NCBI GenBank assembly: GCA_902791475.1
Contig: CADAWC010000023.1
Location: forward strand, 1-64,000
Length of the DNA: 64,000 bases
Direction of reading: 5' to 3'
Source of the DNA: Fibrobacter succinogenes
GTDB lineage: Bacteria; Fibrobacterota; Fibrobacteria; Fibrobacterales; Fibrobacteraceae
How positions within the stretch are numbered: position 1 is the first letter of the stretch; each line of letters begins with the position of its first letter. The notes beneath the pieces were generated by a model, which searched no databases, was not told the origin of the DNA, and saw nothing but the letters and a program-made list of their open reading frames with translations. Made by a program: the position numbers and the translations under genes. This document shows positions 8,098 through 18,000 of the stretch, piece after piece.

Positions 8098-8592
8098 CTA
8101 AGTCTTGTCTTCACCGCGGAGCATGATGACCTTGCCCGTGCGGATGTATTCCACGATTTCGAACTTCTGCAACAAGCTCTTGAGGGTATCGACCTTCTGG
8201 CTGTTGCCCGTAATCTGGATAATCATGGAAGTCATCGTCATATCCACCGTGTTGGCGTGGAAATGGTCGCAAAGCTGCAAGATTTCGGTGCGCTGTTCTG
8301 CTGTGCAACGAACCTTGATGAGGGCGAGTTCCTTTTCCACGGCGTCCGTACCGGTATGGTCCTTGGCCTGTACCACGTCCACGAGCTTCTCGAGCTGCTT
8401 GATGATCTGCATCAAGATCTCGGGATTGCCGTGAGCGATGATGTTCATGCGGCTGAAGTTCGGGTCGAGCGTGGGGGAGACGACGAGAGAATCGATGTTG
8501 TAGCCACGGCGGGAGAACACGAGTGCAATACGCACGAGCACGCCCGGGCGGTTTGCCACTAACAAGCTAATAGAATGTGCAATATCTTTCAT
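8098..8592 (-). CDS. ilvH: Acetolactate synthase small (regulatory) subunit
   Basis: This 164-residue protein matches the usual length of IlvH/IlvN, which binds the large subunit and mediates valine feedback in branched-chain amino acid synthesis. The N-terminal ACT domain (about residues 4-78) contains ISLLVANRPGVLVRIALVFSRRGYNIDSL, the family signature. The C-terminal domain (about 85-158) includes LALIKVRC and a predicted strand-helix fold (MTSMIIQITGNSQKVDTL). It follows ilvB by 15 bases, with AGGAG as ribosome site. The two genes should be co-transcribed and end at the terminator at 8002-8033. Confidence 0.96.
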   Translation of the reverse strand: MKDIAHSISLLVANRPGVLVRIALVFSRRGYNIDSLVVSPTLDPNFSRMNIIAHGNPEILMQIIKQLEKLVDVVQAKDHTGTDAVEKELALIKVRCTAEQRTEILQLCDHFHANTVDMTMTSMIIQITGNSQKVDTLKSLLQKFEIVEYIRTGKVIMLRGEDKT

Positions 8593-8607
8593 TTTCTAAT
8601 TCTCCTA

Positions 8608-10326
8608 TTACGTCGATCCGGTGGGTTTTTCGAGCTGCGTCTTCGGCTGTTCGGTGATCATGCTTGTGATCGGAGCGCCTGCCGGAATCATCGGGAACAC
8701 GTTGTCTTCCTTTTCGCATTCGCAGTGGATGAGGATCGGGCCGTCGTTGTAGTCCAAAGCCTTCTGGATCACGCGTTCAGCATCGGCCGGGCGCTTGATA
8801 CGGAGACCCGGGATGCCGTAAGCTTCAGCGAGCTTCACGAAGTCCGGGTTGCCTTTCATGTCCACGCTGGAGTAGCGGTGGTCATAGAAGAGTTCCTGCC
8901 ACTGGCGCACCATGCCGAGGTACTTGTTGTCCATCACGAAAATCTTGATGGGGAGCTTGTGGATGGCTGCCGTTGCAAGTTCTGCTTCGGTCATCTGGAA
9001 ACCTCCGTCACCGCTGAAGCTGCAAACCGGCCAGCCGGTTTCGTTGCCGAATGCGGCACCGATAGCAGCCGGGAAGCCAAAGCCCATCGTGCCTGCGCCA
9101 CCGCTGGAGTGGAGCTGACGCGGATAGTTGATGTGGAAGAACTGTGCAACCCACATCTGGTGCTGGCCCACGTCTGTCGTGACAATTGCCTTGCCCTGGG
9201 TGAGTTCGCTCACGGTAGCAATGATGTGCTGCATACGGAGGCCGCCCTGCTTGGCGTAGGTGAGCGGGTAGCGCTTCTTCCAGGTCTGGCAAGTCTTGAT
9301 CCAGTCGGCGGTATCGAGCTTGTTCACCATCGGGAGGAGCTGTTCCAAGACGAGCTTGGCGTCACCGCACATGAACACATCCGGCTGCAACACCTTGCCT
9401 TCTTCGGCAGGGTCGATGTCGATGTGCATCTTCACGGCGTTCTTGCAGAATTCGCTGAGCTTACCGGTAATGCGGTCGTCCCAACGGCTACCGATCGAAA
9501 GGATCAAGTCGCATTCGAGAACAGCCTTGTTGGCGTAAATTGTACCGTGCATGCCGAGCATGCCGAGCGAAAGTTCATGGTCGGTCGGGAATGCGCCGAG
9601 GCCAAGCATCGTGCAGCAAACCGGAGCACCGAGCTTTTCGGCAAGTTCCTTCACCTGGCGGTGTGCGCCAGAAATCATGGCGCCGTGGCCCACGAGCAAA
9701 AGCGGCTTCTTGGAATTCTTGAGGTATTCGGCGGCCTTTTCAACGCTTTCTGTAGAAGCATAGGTCGGAATCTTGTAACCCGGAAGGTCCATCTGATCCG
9801 TGAACGGAGCGGTGCAGGGGCCTGCAGTCACGTCCTTCGGGAGGTCAATAAGCACCGGACCCGGACGGCCTGTACGTGCAATGTGGAAAGCTTCCTTCAT
9901 CACGCGCGGGAGGTCATTCGTGTCTTTCACCAAGTAAGAATGCTTGACGGTTGCAAAAGTCATACCGCTCGTATCGCATTCCTGGAAAGCGTCCTTGCCC
10001 AAGTTCGGAGTCGTCGTCTGTGCCGTGAGCACGACGATAGGGCTAGAATCCATGAGAGCTGTATAAATACCTGTAAACGTGTTCGTTGCACCCGGACCGC
10101 TAGTGACAAGAGCTACACCGACCTTACCGGTCTGGCGGGCATAACCGTCAGCCATGTGGGTTGCACCCTGTTCATGACGGCTGAGCACAACTTTGATGCT
10201 GGAGTCGAGGATGGCATCGAACATCGGAATGGCCGATCCACCGGGATAGCCGAAAATTGTGTCGACGCCTTCACGCTTGAGGCATTCGATAATCACTTCG
10301 GCACCACTTAAGGTCTTATTTGCCAT
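8608..10326 (-). CDS. ilvB: Acetolactate synthase large (catalytic) subunit
   Basis: A 572-residue ThDP-dependent enzyme that condenses pyruvate to acetolactate, or pyruvate with 2-ketobutyrate, the first common step to valine, leucine and isoleucine. The N-terminal domain has GYPGGSAIPMFDAI and RHEQGATHMADGYAR with the conserved catalytic Glu. The central FAD-related domain runs from about residue 190 to 330. The C-terminal ThDP-binding motif is GDGGFQMTEAELATA to MDNKYLGMVRQWQ. Length and motifs are standard. ATG 10326 is preceded by AGGAT. An AT-rich leader precedes it; no leader peptide rich in branched-chain residues was found. Confidence 0.97.
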   Translation of the reverse strand: MANKTLSGAEVIIECLKREGVDTIFGYPGGSAIPMFDAILDSSIKVVLSRHEQGATHMADGYARQTGKVGVALVTSGPGATNTFTGIYTALMDSSPIVVLTAQTTTPNLGKDAFQECDTSGMTFATVKHSYLVKDTNDLPRVMKEAFHIARTGRPGPVLIDLPKDVTAGPCTAPFTDQMDLPGYKIPTYASTESVEKAAEYLKNSKKPLLLVGHGAMISGAHRQVKELAEKLGAPVCCTMLGLGAFPTDHELSLGMLGMHGTIYANKAVLECDLILSIGSRWDDRITGKLSEFCKNAVKMHIDIDPAEEGKVLQPDVFMCGDAKLVLEQLLPMVNKLDTADWIKTCQTWKKRYPLTYAKQGGLRMQHIIATVSELTQGKAIVTTDVGQHQMWVAQFFHINYPRQLHSSGGAGTMGFGFPAAIGAAFGNETGWPVCSFSGDGGFQMTEAELATAAIHKLPIKIFVMDNKYLGMVRQWQELFYDHRYSSVDMKGNPDFVKLAEAYGIPGLRIKRPADAERVIQKALDYNDGPILIHCECEKEDNVFPMIPAGAPITSMITEQPKTQLEKPTGST

Positions 10327-10759
10327 AATTTATCCTGTCTTTTAAAGAATAGATGAAAATTTAGATGGGCTGAAATATAGGAGTATTTTTTGAGGGTGGC
10401 AAGAGGTAAATGCCTAGTTTTGTGAAAATTTTTGAAATTTTTGGTAAAAATTTTAATTTTTGAAGTCGAAAAAATGTAAAAATTGATGATTTTTGTTAAA
10501 AGTTTGAATTTGATGAATTATGGTAAAGTAAAAATTGAAGATTTTTGAGCTAAAATTTGTTGTTTGGTTCGTTTTATGTCTAAAATAATGTGAAAATTTT
10601 GGCGAGTGTGCAAAAAATATATCCGAGAACGGATTTGCCCCGCAAATGTCTGACAACAAGAACCCAAAACTAATAACTAATGACAATTGACTAATGACCA
10701 ATGGCCAAAGACTAGTCTTGTTCTAAATCTCTCGCCATAAAATTTTCTAATTTGTAATT
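10327..10759. promoter_or_regulatory. AT-rich divergent spacer upstream of ilvB
   Basis: About 430 bases without a supportable gene. The stretch 10380-10620 is very AT-rich, with repeated TGAAAATTTT-like words, and probably holds the ilvB promoter. ATCCG-AGAA-CGGAT at about 10621-10634 is a small hairpin. 10669-10716 is a degenerate array of ACTAATGAC/ACTAATAAC words like those at 19545-19590. No attenuator leader peptide or T-box was seen. Confidence 0.5.
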
Positions 10760-11161
10760 ATGATTAAAAAGATTTTTCTCTCGCTGATTCTTGCGGCTGC
10801 ATTCGTGTTCGCCGCTGACCCGATCACCATTGAAGGGCGTTTGACCGAAATTCCGGGAAAAATGCCGAGCAATGACTTATATAGCTATGTCTATGTATTT
10901 AAGTACAAGGTCTCGAAGGTGGTTTCGGGTAAGCTCGACGCCAAGGAAGTTCTCGTGGGCGTTTATAACCCGCTCATCGCGCGTGGCAAGGTCAAGGACA
11001 AAATGGCCGACAAGTCCAAGGGCAACGTTGGCGAATTCAAGGCCAAGTCCAAATACACGCTCAAGCTCATCCCGCTCGAAGGCAACTGGGACGGTGCTGT
11101 CGAAGATGAATACTTTGACGATGAATCCCCGCGCTACCTCGCCATTGAAGTGAATGAATGA
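10760..11161 (+). CDS. Small secreted hypothetical protein
   Basis: This 133-residue protein has a clear signal peptide (MIKKIFLSLILAAAFVFAADP, cleavage after AFA is likely), so it is exported. The mature part is Lys/Glu/Asp-rich with beta-strand-like segments (ITIEGRLTEIPG, YVYVFKYKVSKVVSG, YTLKLIPLEG) and an acidic end (EDEYFDDESPRYLAIEVNE). I do not recognise the family. The fold could be a small beta-barrel or beta-sandwich of about 110 residues. No Shine-Dalgarno sequence is visible before ATG 10760. It is followed by a repeat region and the MBOAT gene; an operon is possible but not shown. Confidence 0.75.
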   Translation: MIKKIFLSLILAAAFVFAADPITIEGRLTEIPGKMPSNDLYSYVYVFKYKVSKVVSGKLDAKEVLVGVYNPLIARGKVKDKMADKSKGNVGEFKAKSKYTLKLIPLEGNWDGAVEDEYFDDESPRYLAIEVNE

Positions 11162-11165
11162 TTTT

Positions 11166-11286
11166 TAGGTATTAGGTGATAGGGGTTAGGTATTAGGGCT
11201 TATAATCGCGCCTTCGGCGCCAAGTTAACCTAAAGCCTATAACCTACAACCTGTTACCTGTATATTTTCCCTCGTCTCTCGTCTAA
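11166..11286. repeat. AGGTATTAGG arrays in opposite orientation around a GC mini-hairpin
   Basis: The left side (11166-11200) repeats AGGTATTAGG/GGGTTAGG. The right side (11221-11264) repeats the complementary sense AACCTA/CCTATAACCT. Between them sits GCGCC-TTC-GGCGC (11208-11220). The whole can fold as one long imperfect hairpin. It ends with CCCTCGTCTCTCGTCT (11270-11285), a word also found before 18620 and 28286. Confidence 0.7.
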
Positions 11287-11289
11287 CCC

Positions 11290-12708
11290 ATGGTTTTCTC
11301 TTCCCAGATTTTCCTTTTCTATTTCTTGCCGACATTTTTGGTTGGCTATTTTGTTCTCTTCAAGCTCGGGGCTAAGCATTCGTTCCTGAACTTGTTCATC
11401 ACCATCTTCAGTTACGTTTTTTACGGCTGGCTTGAACCGTGGCTCGTGTTCCTCATGTTCGGCTGTACGCTCGTGGTGTACGTGGCGGGGCGGTTTATCT
11501 CGGCGCCGAACGCAAGCAGGTTCCAGCGGAATTTTGCGCTCGGGACTGCCATTGCGGTGAATCTCGGGGCGCTCGGGTTCTTCAAGTATTACATGTTCGG
11601 CATGGGAATCGTGAACGATTTTGCGACCATGCTCGGCTGTGAACCGTTCTCTATTATGACGGTTCTTTTGCCGGTGGGCATTTCGTTCTACTCGTTCCAG
11701 TCCATGAGTTACGCGATTGACGTGTGGCGTGGTACGGCTCCTCCGGTCAAGAACTTTGCGACTTTCGCATGTTATGTGGCGCTTTTCCCGCAGCTTGTGG
11801 CGGGCCCGATTGTGCGTTACAATACGGTCGCCGAAGAACTTGAAACCCGCACGCATACGCTCGAAAACTTTGTGCGCGGTATTTTGTTCTTCTGCTTTGG
11901 TTTTGCCGAAAAAATCTTCCTTGCAAACCAGGTGGGCATTATCGCTGACCGCGTTTTTGCGGCCGATGCTCCGGGCGTCATCAACAGCTGGTGGGGCTCG
12001 CTTGCCTACATGTTCCAGATTTACTTTGACTTCTCGGCCTATTCTAATATGGCGATTGGTCTTGGCCTTATGCTCGGGTTCCATTTCCCGCGCAACTTCA
12101 ACGGCCCGTACCGCTCCGTAAGCATTACTGATTTCTGGAAGCGCTGGCACATTTCCCTTACGAGCTGGTTCCGCGATTACTTGTACATTCCGCTGGGTGG
12201 CAACCGCGTGCCAACGGGGCGCATGTACTTCAACCTTTTCCTCGTGATGTTCGTGAGTGGCGTTTGGCATGGCGCGAACTGGACGTTCGTGTGCTGGGGC
12301 CTTTACCACGCCTTCTTCATGATTGTGGAACGTGCGAACAACAAAAACGCCTGGTACTACAAGGCTCCTCGCGTGGTGCAAATCCTTCTGACCCAGGTGA
12401 TAGTGCTTTTTGGCTGGGTGCTGTTCCGTGCGGATTCCATTGGCGATGCCGTCCGCATGTGGAAGAATATGATTGGGCTTGGCGCAACGGCTGCTTCCGA
12501 CGTGATTTTGTCTGCTGAAATTTTTACGCCGACGTGCATTGTGTTCATGTTGCTGGCGGGTTTACTTTCGTTCTGGAAGTTCCGCAGTTACGATTGGTGT
12601 ATTGACGTTTCGTTCAAAAAGTCGCTCATTGCACTTGGTTTATTTATTTTGGCAACGCTTGCGCTCTTTACCCAGAGCTACAACCCGTTCCTTTATTTCC
12701 AATTCTAG
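11290..12708 (+). CDS. MBOAT-family O-acyltransferase (AlgI-like)
   Basis: This 472-residue polytopic membrane protein belongs to the membrane-bound O-acyltransferase family, close in pattern to AlgI and DltB, which pass acetyl or other acyl groups across the membrane to surface glycans. About 10-12 hydrophobic segments are visible. Family motifs are present: FPQLVAGPIVRY, YFDFSAYSNMAIGLGLMLG, FWKRWHISLTSWFRDYLYIPLGG (His287) and SGVWHGANWTFVCWGLYH with the key His327. Length is normal. The usual soluble partner (AlgJ/AlgX-type SGNH protein) is not adjacent; the next gene encodes a predicted barrel protein. The substrate is unknown; an exopolysaccharide, lipopolysaccharide or cell wall glycan is likely. 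Confidence 0.93.
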   Translation: MVFSSQIFLFYFLPTFLVGYFVLFKLGAKHSFLNLFITIFSYVFYGWLEPWLVFLMFGCTLVVYVAGRFISAPNASRFQRNFALGTAIAVNLGALGFFKYYMFGMGIVNDFATMLGCEPFSIMTVLLPVGISFYSFQSMSYAIDVWRGTAPPVKNFATFACYVALFPQLVAGPIVRYNTVAEELETRTHTLENFVRGILFFCFGFAEKIFLANQVGIIADRVFAADAPGVINSWWGSLAYMFQIYFDFSAYSNMAIGLGLMLGFHFPRNFNGPYRSVSITDFWKRWHISLTSWFRDYLYIPLGGNRVPTGRMYFNLFLVMFVSGVWHGANWTFVCWGLYHAFFMIVERANNKNAWYYKAPRVVQILLTQVIVLFGWVLFRADSIGDAVRMWKNMIGLGATAASDVILSAEIFTPTCIVFMLLAGLLSFWKFRSYDWCIDVSFKKSLIALGLFILATLALFTQSYNPFLYFQF

Positions 12709-12903
12709 CGGCGAAGCCGCAGTCGACAGTGGTTAGTAAACAGTGGTTAGTAAACAGGAATATTTAAGTGGCTAGTATACAGTGATCAGTAAACAGGAAT
12801 GTAAAAGGAACGTTCTTATTACAATCCTAACCACCAACCACTAATCACTAACCACTTGTATTTCTTATTACATTACGCTCATACCCCAAAGGGCCGAAGG
12901 CCC
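12708..12903. repeat. Intergenic element, copy A (GTGGTTAGTAAACA type) with GC mini-hairpins
   Basis: GCGGC-GAA-GCCGC (12708-12720) starts at the MBOAT stop codon. From 12728 to about 12857 come repeats of GTGGTTAGTAAACA, then TTAAGTGGCTAGTA, then AATGTAAAAGGAACG, and finally the inverse word CTAACCAC several times. The left and right ends are complementary. Nearly the same sequence occurs in opposite orientation at 35823-35952 (about six mismatches over 107 bases). A second hairpin GGGCC-GAA-GGCCC lies at 12891-12903. Confidence 0.85.
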
Positions 12904-12943
12904 GAGCCCATACCTAAATGTTTCCTTTACTATATTATTATCC

Positions 12944-14185
12944 ATGAAAATTGGTTTGAATAAGATATTCATTTTGCTAGCGATAATGGCGGGTGTTGCT
13001 TTTGCGGACCCGATTCCTGCGGAAGCCCTCACGCAAGGCGGACTTGTAATGCGTGACCGCCAATTGCGCGATATCGGACTTGTGATGCGTGGTGGGCGAG
13101 GGGGCTATATTGATATCGGCTATACCTATACGCCTTCGTCTGAACAGTTGCAGCTCAAGAGCAAGTACGGTGTTCACGATGGTTTTGCTTTTAGGCACCA
13201 TTACGGTATTTTCGGGAGCTGGGTGCTGGATTCGATTTCGCATTTGGGTTTCTTGACTTGGTATGAACGCGCCGGTTGGGATTCTCAGGACTTTTTCTTC
13301 TTCCCGCATTATGGCGATTTTGCCCATATTTCGTCTGTGCTCACGTGGGGCTTTTCTTACACGAATACGAAACTTGACGCTACCATTGCTTTGGGCTTAC
13401 AGCACCAAAATCTTGAAAAAGCGGGGTGGCGGGTTTATCCGGACGAGAGCGATTCGCTGTTGTTCTACTGGGGACACGCTCGTTATAAGAACGTGAGTTT
13501 CCAGGGAAGTTTCTATCGCAATACGTTCCAGACTCTTCGATTCTCTTTGGAATTGGAATCGCGAGAACTTTATGGTGGTGCTAAAGGCGGATACAAGACT
13601 TATTTGCCGAATTTGAGTGCAACTGTTTATCGCCGTAAGGATAATGAAGACGATAAAAATTTTGTTCGTTTGAACTGGGAACAAAATCTTTACAAACAAA
13701 CTGTTTATGCCAATGTCGCTTATGACTTTCCGAAAGGAGGTTTCCATTCAGCGACGTTGAAGTATTATCCGGATCCTTCGCGTTTGATGGGCTTTGAAGC
13801 TTCTTGCTTGCGTCGTAATGAAATTGGCGGTTCCAGGGAATTGCTCTGGGGTGGTGCCATTGATTTCTTTGTTCTTCGCTTGGCTTATAATTCCGCCTTT
13901 GATTACGACAACATGTTCCGTGCGAAGGGAACGTTCATTGCCGAATTCCATATTGACTTGGGTGCTTTTGATGGCAAGTTCTTTGGTCTCGGTGCGGCGA
14001 AGGCGGCTCCGATGGAAACGTCGAATAAAAACTTTGACTTGAATAAATTCATGAAGGTTCGTGCAGAACAGCAGAATTTGGGCAGCACGAAGGTTGATGC
14101 TCAGGGCAATAAGGTGATTGAGGCTAAGGGAATCCGCTACGAAAAAATTGATGCGGGTTCGATATCTAATGAGGGAGGCCGCTAA
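12944..14185 (+). CDS. Secreted protein, predicted outer-membrane barrel
   Basis: This 413-residue protein has a signal peptide (KIFILLAIMAGVAFADP). The mature part begins with a Gly/Arg-rich segment containing LVMR twice (GGLVMRDRQLRDIGLVMRGG), then many amphipathic beta-strand-like stretches with Tyr, Phe and Trp (GYIDIGYTYTP, FAFRHHYGIFGSWVL, VYANVAYDF). This is typical of an outer-membrane barrel with about 12-16 strands. The last 70 residues are more polar, with no aromatic closing residue, and could be periplasmic. It overlaps the following lipoprotein gene by one base (TAATG), so the two probably work together. I do not recognise the family and give no function. Confidence 0.75.
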   Translation: MKIGLNKIFILLAIMAGVAFADPIPAEALTQGGLVMRDRQLRDIGLVMRGGRGGYIDIGYTYTPSSEQLQLKSKYGVHDGFAFRHHYGIFGSWVLDSISHLGFLTWYERAGWDSQDFFFFPHYGDFAHISSVLTWGFSYTNTKLDATIALGLQHQNLEKAGWRVYPDESDSLLFYWGHARYKNVSFQGSFYRNTFQTLRFSLELESRELYGGAKGGYKTYLPNLSATVYRRKDNEDDKNFVRLNWEQNLYKQTVYANVAYDFPKGGFHSATLKYYPDPSRLMGFEASCLRRNEIGGSRELLWGGAIDFFVLRLAYNSAFDYDNMFRAKGTFIAEFHIDLGAFDGKFFGLGAAKAAPMETSNKNFDLNKFMKVRAEQQNLGSTKVDAQGNKVIEAKGIRYEKIDAGSISNEGGR

Positions 14186-14682
14186 TGAAATACTTGCGTT
14201 TGTTCCTTTGTCTGGTAACTCTCTCTCTGACGGCTTGCATGAGTCACGTGTTTATAGACACGACGACGCGACTCCAGGTTGAAAACAAGACGGATGTGAC
14301 GATTTTGGGACTTGATATTATTTCTGAAGATGGAACGTCTGTTCAGTCGTGGATTCGCGATGCGATTGAACCGGGCGAAAAGAGCAAGGTCGTCGAAGAA
14401 GACTGGGTTGGAACGTTTAAGGTCCGCGTCCGCTTTGAAAAGTGGAATGGCAAGTCGCTTGCAAGTATAGGTAAGCTTTGTGTATATAGCTCGGTTAGTA
14501 GAGTGTACAATACTTTAGCCAAACAAGGCGAACCGAATGTTTTTGAAAAGGAAGTAAAAGGTTGCGGCGAAGAAGATGTTCACATGATCTATTCTGAAAC
14601 AACCCTGGACTTTGAAGGCGGCAGCCAGTACTTAGTAGTCTCGCAAGACGAAGATGGAAACGTGGCGTTTAAGTTGAAGTAG
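14185..14682 (+). CDS. Lipoprotein of unknown function
   Basis: This 165-residue protein has a lipoprotein signal (LRLFLCLVTLSLTAC, lipobox LTAC with Cys18), so it should be attached to a membrane. The mature domain is beta-rich: RLQVENKTDVTILGLDI, GEKSKVVEEDW, GTFKVRVRFEKW, QYLVVSQDEDGNVAFKLK. It looks like a single immunoglobulin-like or C2-like sandwich, but I cannot name a family. Its ATG overlaps the stop of the predicted barrel gene by one base. The pair resembles a barrel-plus-lipoprotein set; this is inference. A 14-copy tandem repeat starts four bases after its stop. Confidence 0.7.
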   Translation: MKYLRLFLCLVTLSLTACMSHVFIDTTTRLQVENKTDVTILGLDIISEDGTSVQSWIRDAIEPGEKSKVVEEDWVGTFKVRVRFEKWNGKSLASIGKLCVYSSVSRVYNTLAKQGEPNVFEKEVKGCGEEDVHMIYSETTLDFEGGSQYLVVSQDEDGNVAFKLK

Positions 14683-14686
14683 AGTT

Positions 14687-14784
<98 letters not shown>

Positions 14785-15029
14785 AAGTTCTGCCAACTAA
14801 GTTCCCCTGTCTACTTCCTACCGCCTACATCTTACTTTTTTCTTTCGTCTAAAACCTCAATTACATCTAATAATTAGCCACACGGATTTGCTCAGGACTA
14901 ACGTCCTTCGCCATAATTAAATTTGACATCCGTGAGCACCGTTAGGTGTGAACCAATCCGAGTGACATCCTGCATTCGCAAACCACCAACCACTAACCAC
15001 TTCTTACTTTTTTACTAAATTTCTACTCA
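14785..15029. other. Intergenic region upstream of smc with small inverted repeats
   Basis: This stretch holds AGGAC-TAAC-GTCCT (14894-14907), CACC-GTTA-GGTG (14937-14948) and a wider pair CACGGAT (14881-14887)/ATCCGTG (14928-14934). CCACCAACCACTAACCACTT (about 14982-15001) is a fragment of the right end of the 12.7-kb element. The smc promoter must lie here or further upstream, but none was recognised. No RNA gene was recognised. Confidence 0.55.
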
Positions 15030-18000
15030 GTGCAGATAACTAAGTTAAAGATTTTTGGTTTTAAATCCTTCGCGCAGAGGACAGAAATTAACTTCCCGAC
15101 GAAGGGTCTTACGGCGGTCGTGGGGCCGAACGGCTGTGGCAAGTCCAATATTACGGATGCCATCCGCTGGGTGCTTGGCGAACAGAAAGCCGCCGCTTTG
15201 CGTATGGGTAAAATGCAAGACGTTATCTTTAGCGGTACCGAAGAACGTGCCGCCATGAGTCTTGCTGAAGTTTCCATCGTCATCGATAATAGCGATGGTA
15301 CGCTTGCTTCTGATTATTCCGAAGTCATTGTGACGCGCCGCGTGCACCGCGATGGTTCGGGCGAATACCTCATCAACAACCAGGAATGCCGCCTGCGTGA
15401 CGTTCACGCTTTGCTCTTTGACTCGGGCCTTGGTTCCAGCACGTATTCGCAGATGAACGCTGACATGATCAAGGCGGTGCTTTCGGACAAGGCGGATGAC
15501 CGTCGTGTGCTCTTTGAAGAAGCCGCCGGCGTGAGCAAGTACAAGCAGCAGCGCAAGGAAACGCGCCGCCAGCTCGAACGCGTGCAGATGGACATGGAAC
15601 GAGTCGAAGACAACTTGCGCAGTGTCCGCCGCTCCGTCCGCCTCTATGAAACTCAGGCCGAAAAGGTCAATGCATACAAACAGCTAAATACGCGTCTCCG
15701 CGAACTTGATTTGTCTGTCAGTTTGGACAAGTTTGAAGATTACAAGGAAGGCTTGGCCACGCTGGATACGACTACCAAGCGCATGAACCACGAAGTTGAA
15801 TCTTCCAAGACGAAGGCGACCGAACTCCAGGCAAAGATTGAAGAAAAGAAACTTGCCATTAGCGAAGACGAAAATGCCTACCGCGACTTGGAACGCGAAG
15901 TGCAGGCGGCAACGATTGCCCTCAACGACTTGAACAACAATATCGTCCGCTTGCGCGATTCCATGTCTAGCCTCCAGTCCTCTAACGACAAGGCGCAAAG
16001 CGAAATTGAACGCAGCGAACAGAAGTCGCAGGAACTCTCCGAAGAAAAGGCTCGCCTCGAAGAAGAAATTGCCGTTCTCGGTAGCGAAAACGACATGGAC
16101 GAGCTGAATGCGCTTTTGGAACGTGAACGCGAAACGCTCCAGGTCATGCGCGATAAGGTCGATGACTTGCGTACGCAGTCCCGTGAGCTTTCGAACGAAC
16201 GCTTGCAGGCCACAAACCGCGTGAACTCCCTCCGCGGGCGCTTTGAACGCATGGATGCCGAAGTCAACATGCTCCAGTCGAACATCGCGAAGTGGCAGAC
16301 CGAAATCGAAGGCCTCGACAAGCAAAAGTCCGATGCCGAAGCGAACATCGCCGAAATCCAGGCGGGCATCGAGGATACGAATCGCGAAATCGAGAATCTT
16401 GAAGAACAGCGCGCCACGCGTGAAGAACGCTTGGAATCCGAACGTGCCGAACTGACCGAAGCGCAGCAGAAATTGCAGGGCTTGAAGAACGAAGAAGCTC
16501 GCTTGCAGTCTCGAATCGATGTGCTCCAGAGCGTGATGAACGAAGCTTCGGATGCAAACCGTTACCTCAAGGAAAACAAGGCGAACCTCATTGGCGGTCT
16601 CGTTTCGGAACGCATCGAGGCAACGCCGGAATACGCATCAAGCGTCGAAGCGGCTCTCGGTGAAATCCTGGATTCTGTTGTCGTGAATGGCGACAGTGCC
16701 GTGAATGAAATTGTAGATGCGCTCAAGAGCGAAAACGTGGGCAAGGTGCTCATGTCGCTTGTTTCGAGTGCGGCCCCTGCTTACGACAAGCCGGTGAACA
16801 ATCCGGGCGTTGTCGGTTCGCTCAAAGATTTTGTGAAGACGGATGATGAAGTTTCTCCGTGGCTCTCGGGAATCCTCTCTCGCTATTTTGTTGTGGATTC
16901 CTTGCAGACTGCACTGAATTTGGCGAAGGAATACCGTGGCGAAAACTTGAATTTTGTCACTGCCGATACGATTGTGCGTACAAGCGGCCTTGTGTCGTTT
17001 GGCGTTTCGACGTCGGGGGCACTCTCCCGCAAGAACGAAATTGCAGATGCCGAAGCGCTTTTGGAAAAAGTGCAAGGCGATATTTTGGCGGGCGAAGAAA
17101 ATGTGGACCGCTTGCGTGAACTCACCGAAGAAGACGCGCAAATGCTTTCGTCCTTGGTCGATGAAATCCGCGAAAAACGCGATTCTCTGCGTGGTGGCGA
17201 TGCTTCTATCCGCATTCACCGGAATACGGTTGAAAACTGCACCCGTCGCTTGAACCAGCTCAATGGCGAAGTAACGAACGCGCAGAACAGAATTGAAGCG
17301 GCGGCGCAGTCCAAGAACAGCGATGCGGAACTTGCCGAAGCCGAAACCGAAGTCGAAAAGGTCGAAGAACGTTACCAGACGATTTCGGACCAGCTGGGCG
17401 AAAACGAGACGATGCTCCGCGAAAAAGAAGAAGATGTCCGCGAACTCGAACGCAGTGCGCAAGACAAGACTTCTCGCCTCAAGCAGAACCAGAACCGTGT
17501 GGTCGCCATTGCCGACCAGATGGAATTTTTGGACAATACGATTCGCAACCGCCGTGAAGAAATCGAAAAGAACACGGTTTCCATTGAAAAGTTCGAGACG
17601 GATTGCAACAAGCTTGCGGATGAAGCGCAAGTGAAGGATAATGCGCTCCGTGAACTGGAACGCAACCGCGACCTCGCTCGTGAACGCTACGACCTCGTGA
17701 GCGGTGATTTGGAAGGCTGGCGCGACGAAGTGAACCGCCTCCGCGACGACATGATTGAAAAGATGAAGGAACTGAACGACGTCGGCCGTCGTCAGGAATC
17801 CCTTCAGAACAATCTCGACCGCCTCCGCGAACGCATCACGAACGAATGGACTGTCGATTTGGACAATCCCGAAAATGTGGAACGTGTGGAATACACGCAG
17901 CCCGAAGCCGACCGCGAAATCCGTGAACTCCGCGGAAAAATCAAGGAACTCGGCCCGATTAACATCAACGTGATGGAAGATTACGAAGACGAAAAGAAGC

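Noticed and set aside
8575-10311. Long open frame of 578 codons antisense to ilvB
   Set aside because: It lies fully opposite an undoubted enzyme gene, is rich in His, Ala and Val from reading Asp/Gly/Asn codons backwards, and has no recognisable domain.
10327-10759. Attenuator leader peptide or T-box before ilvB
   Set aside because: No short frame rich in Leu, Ile and Val followed by alternative hairpins, and no T-box sequence, was found.
14785-15029. tRNA or small RNA gene before smc
   Set aside because: Small inverted repeats exist, but no T-loop, anticodon arm or terminator supports an RNA gene.
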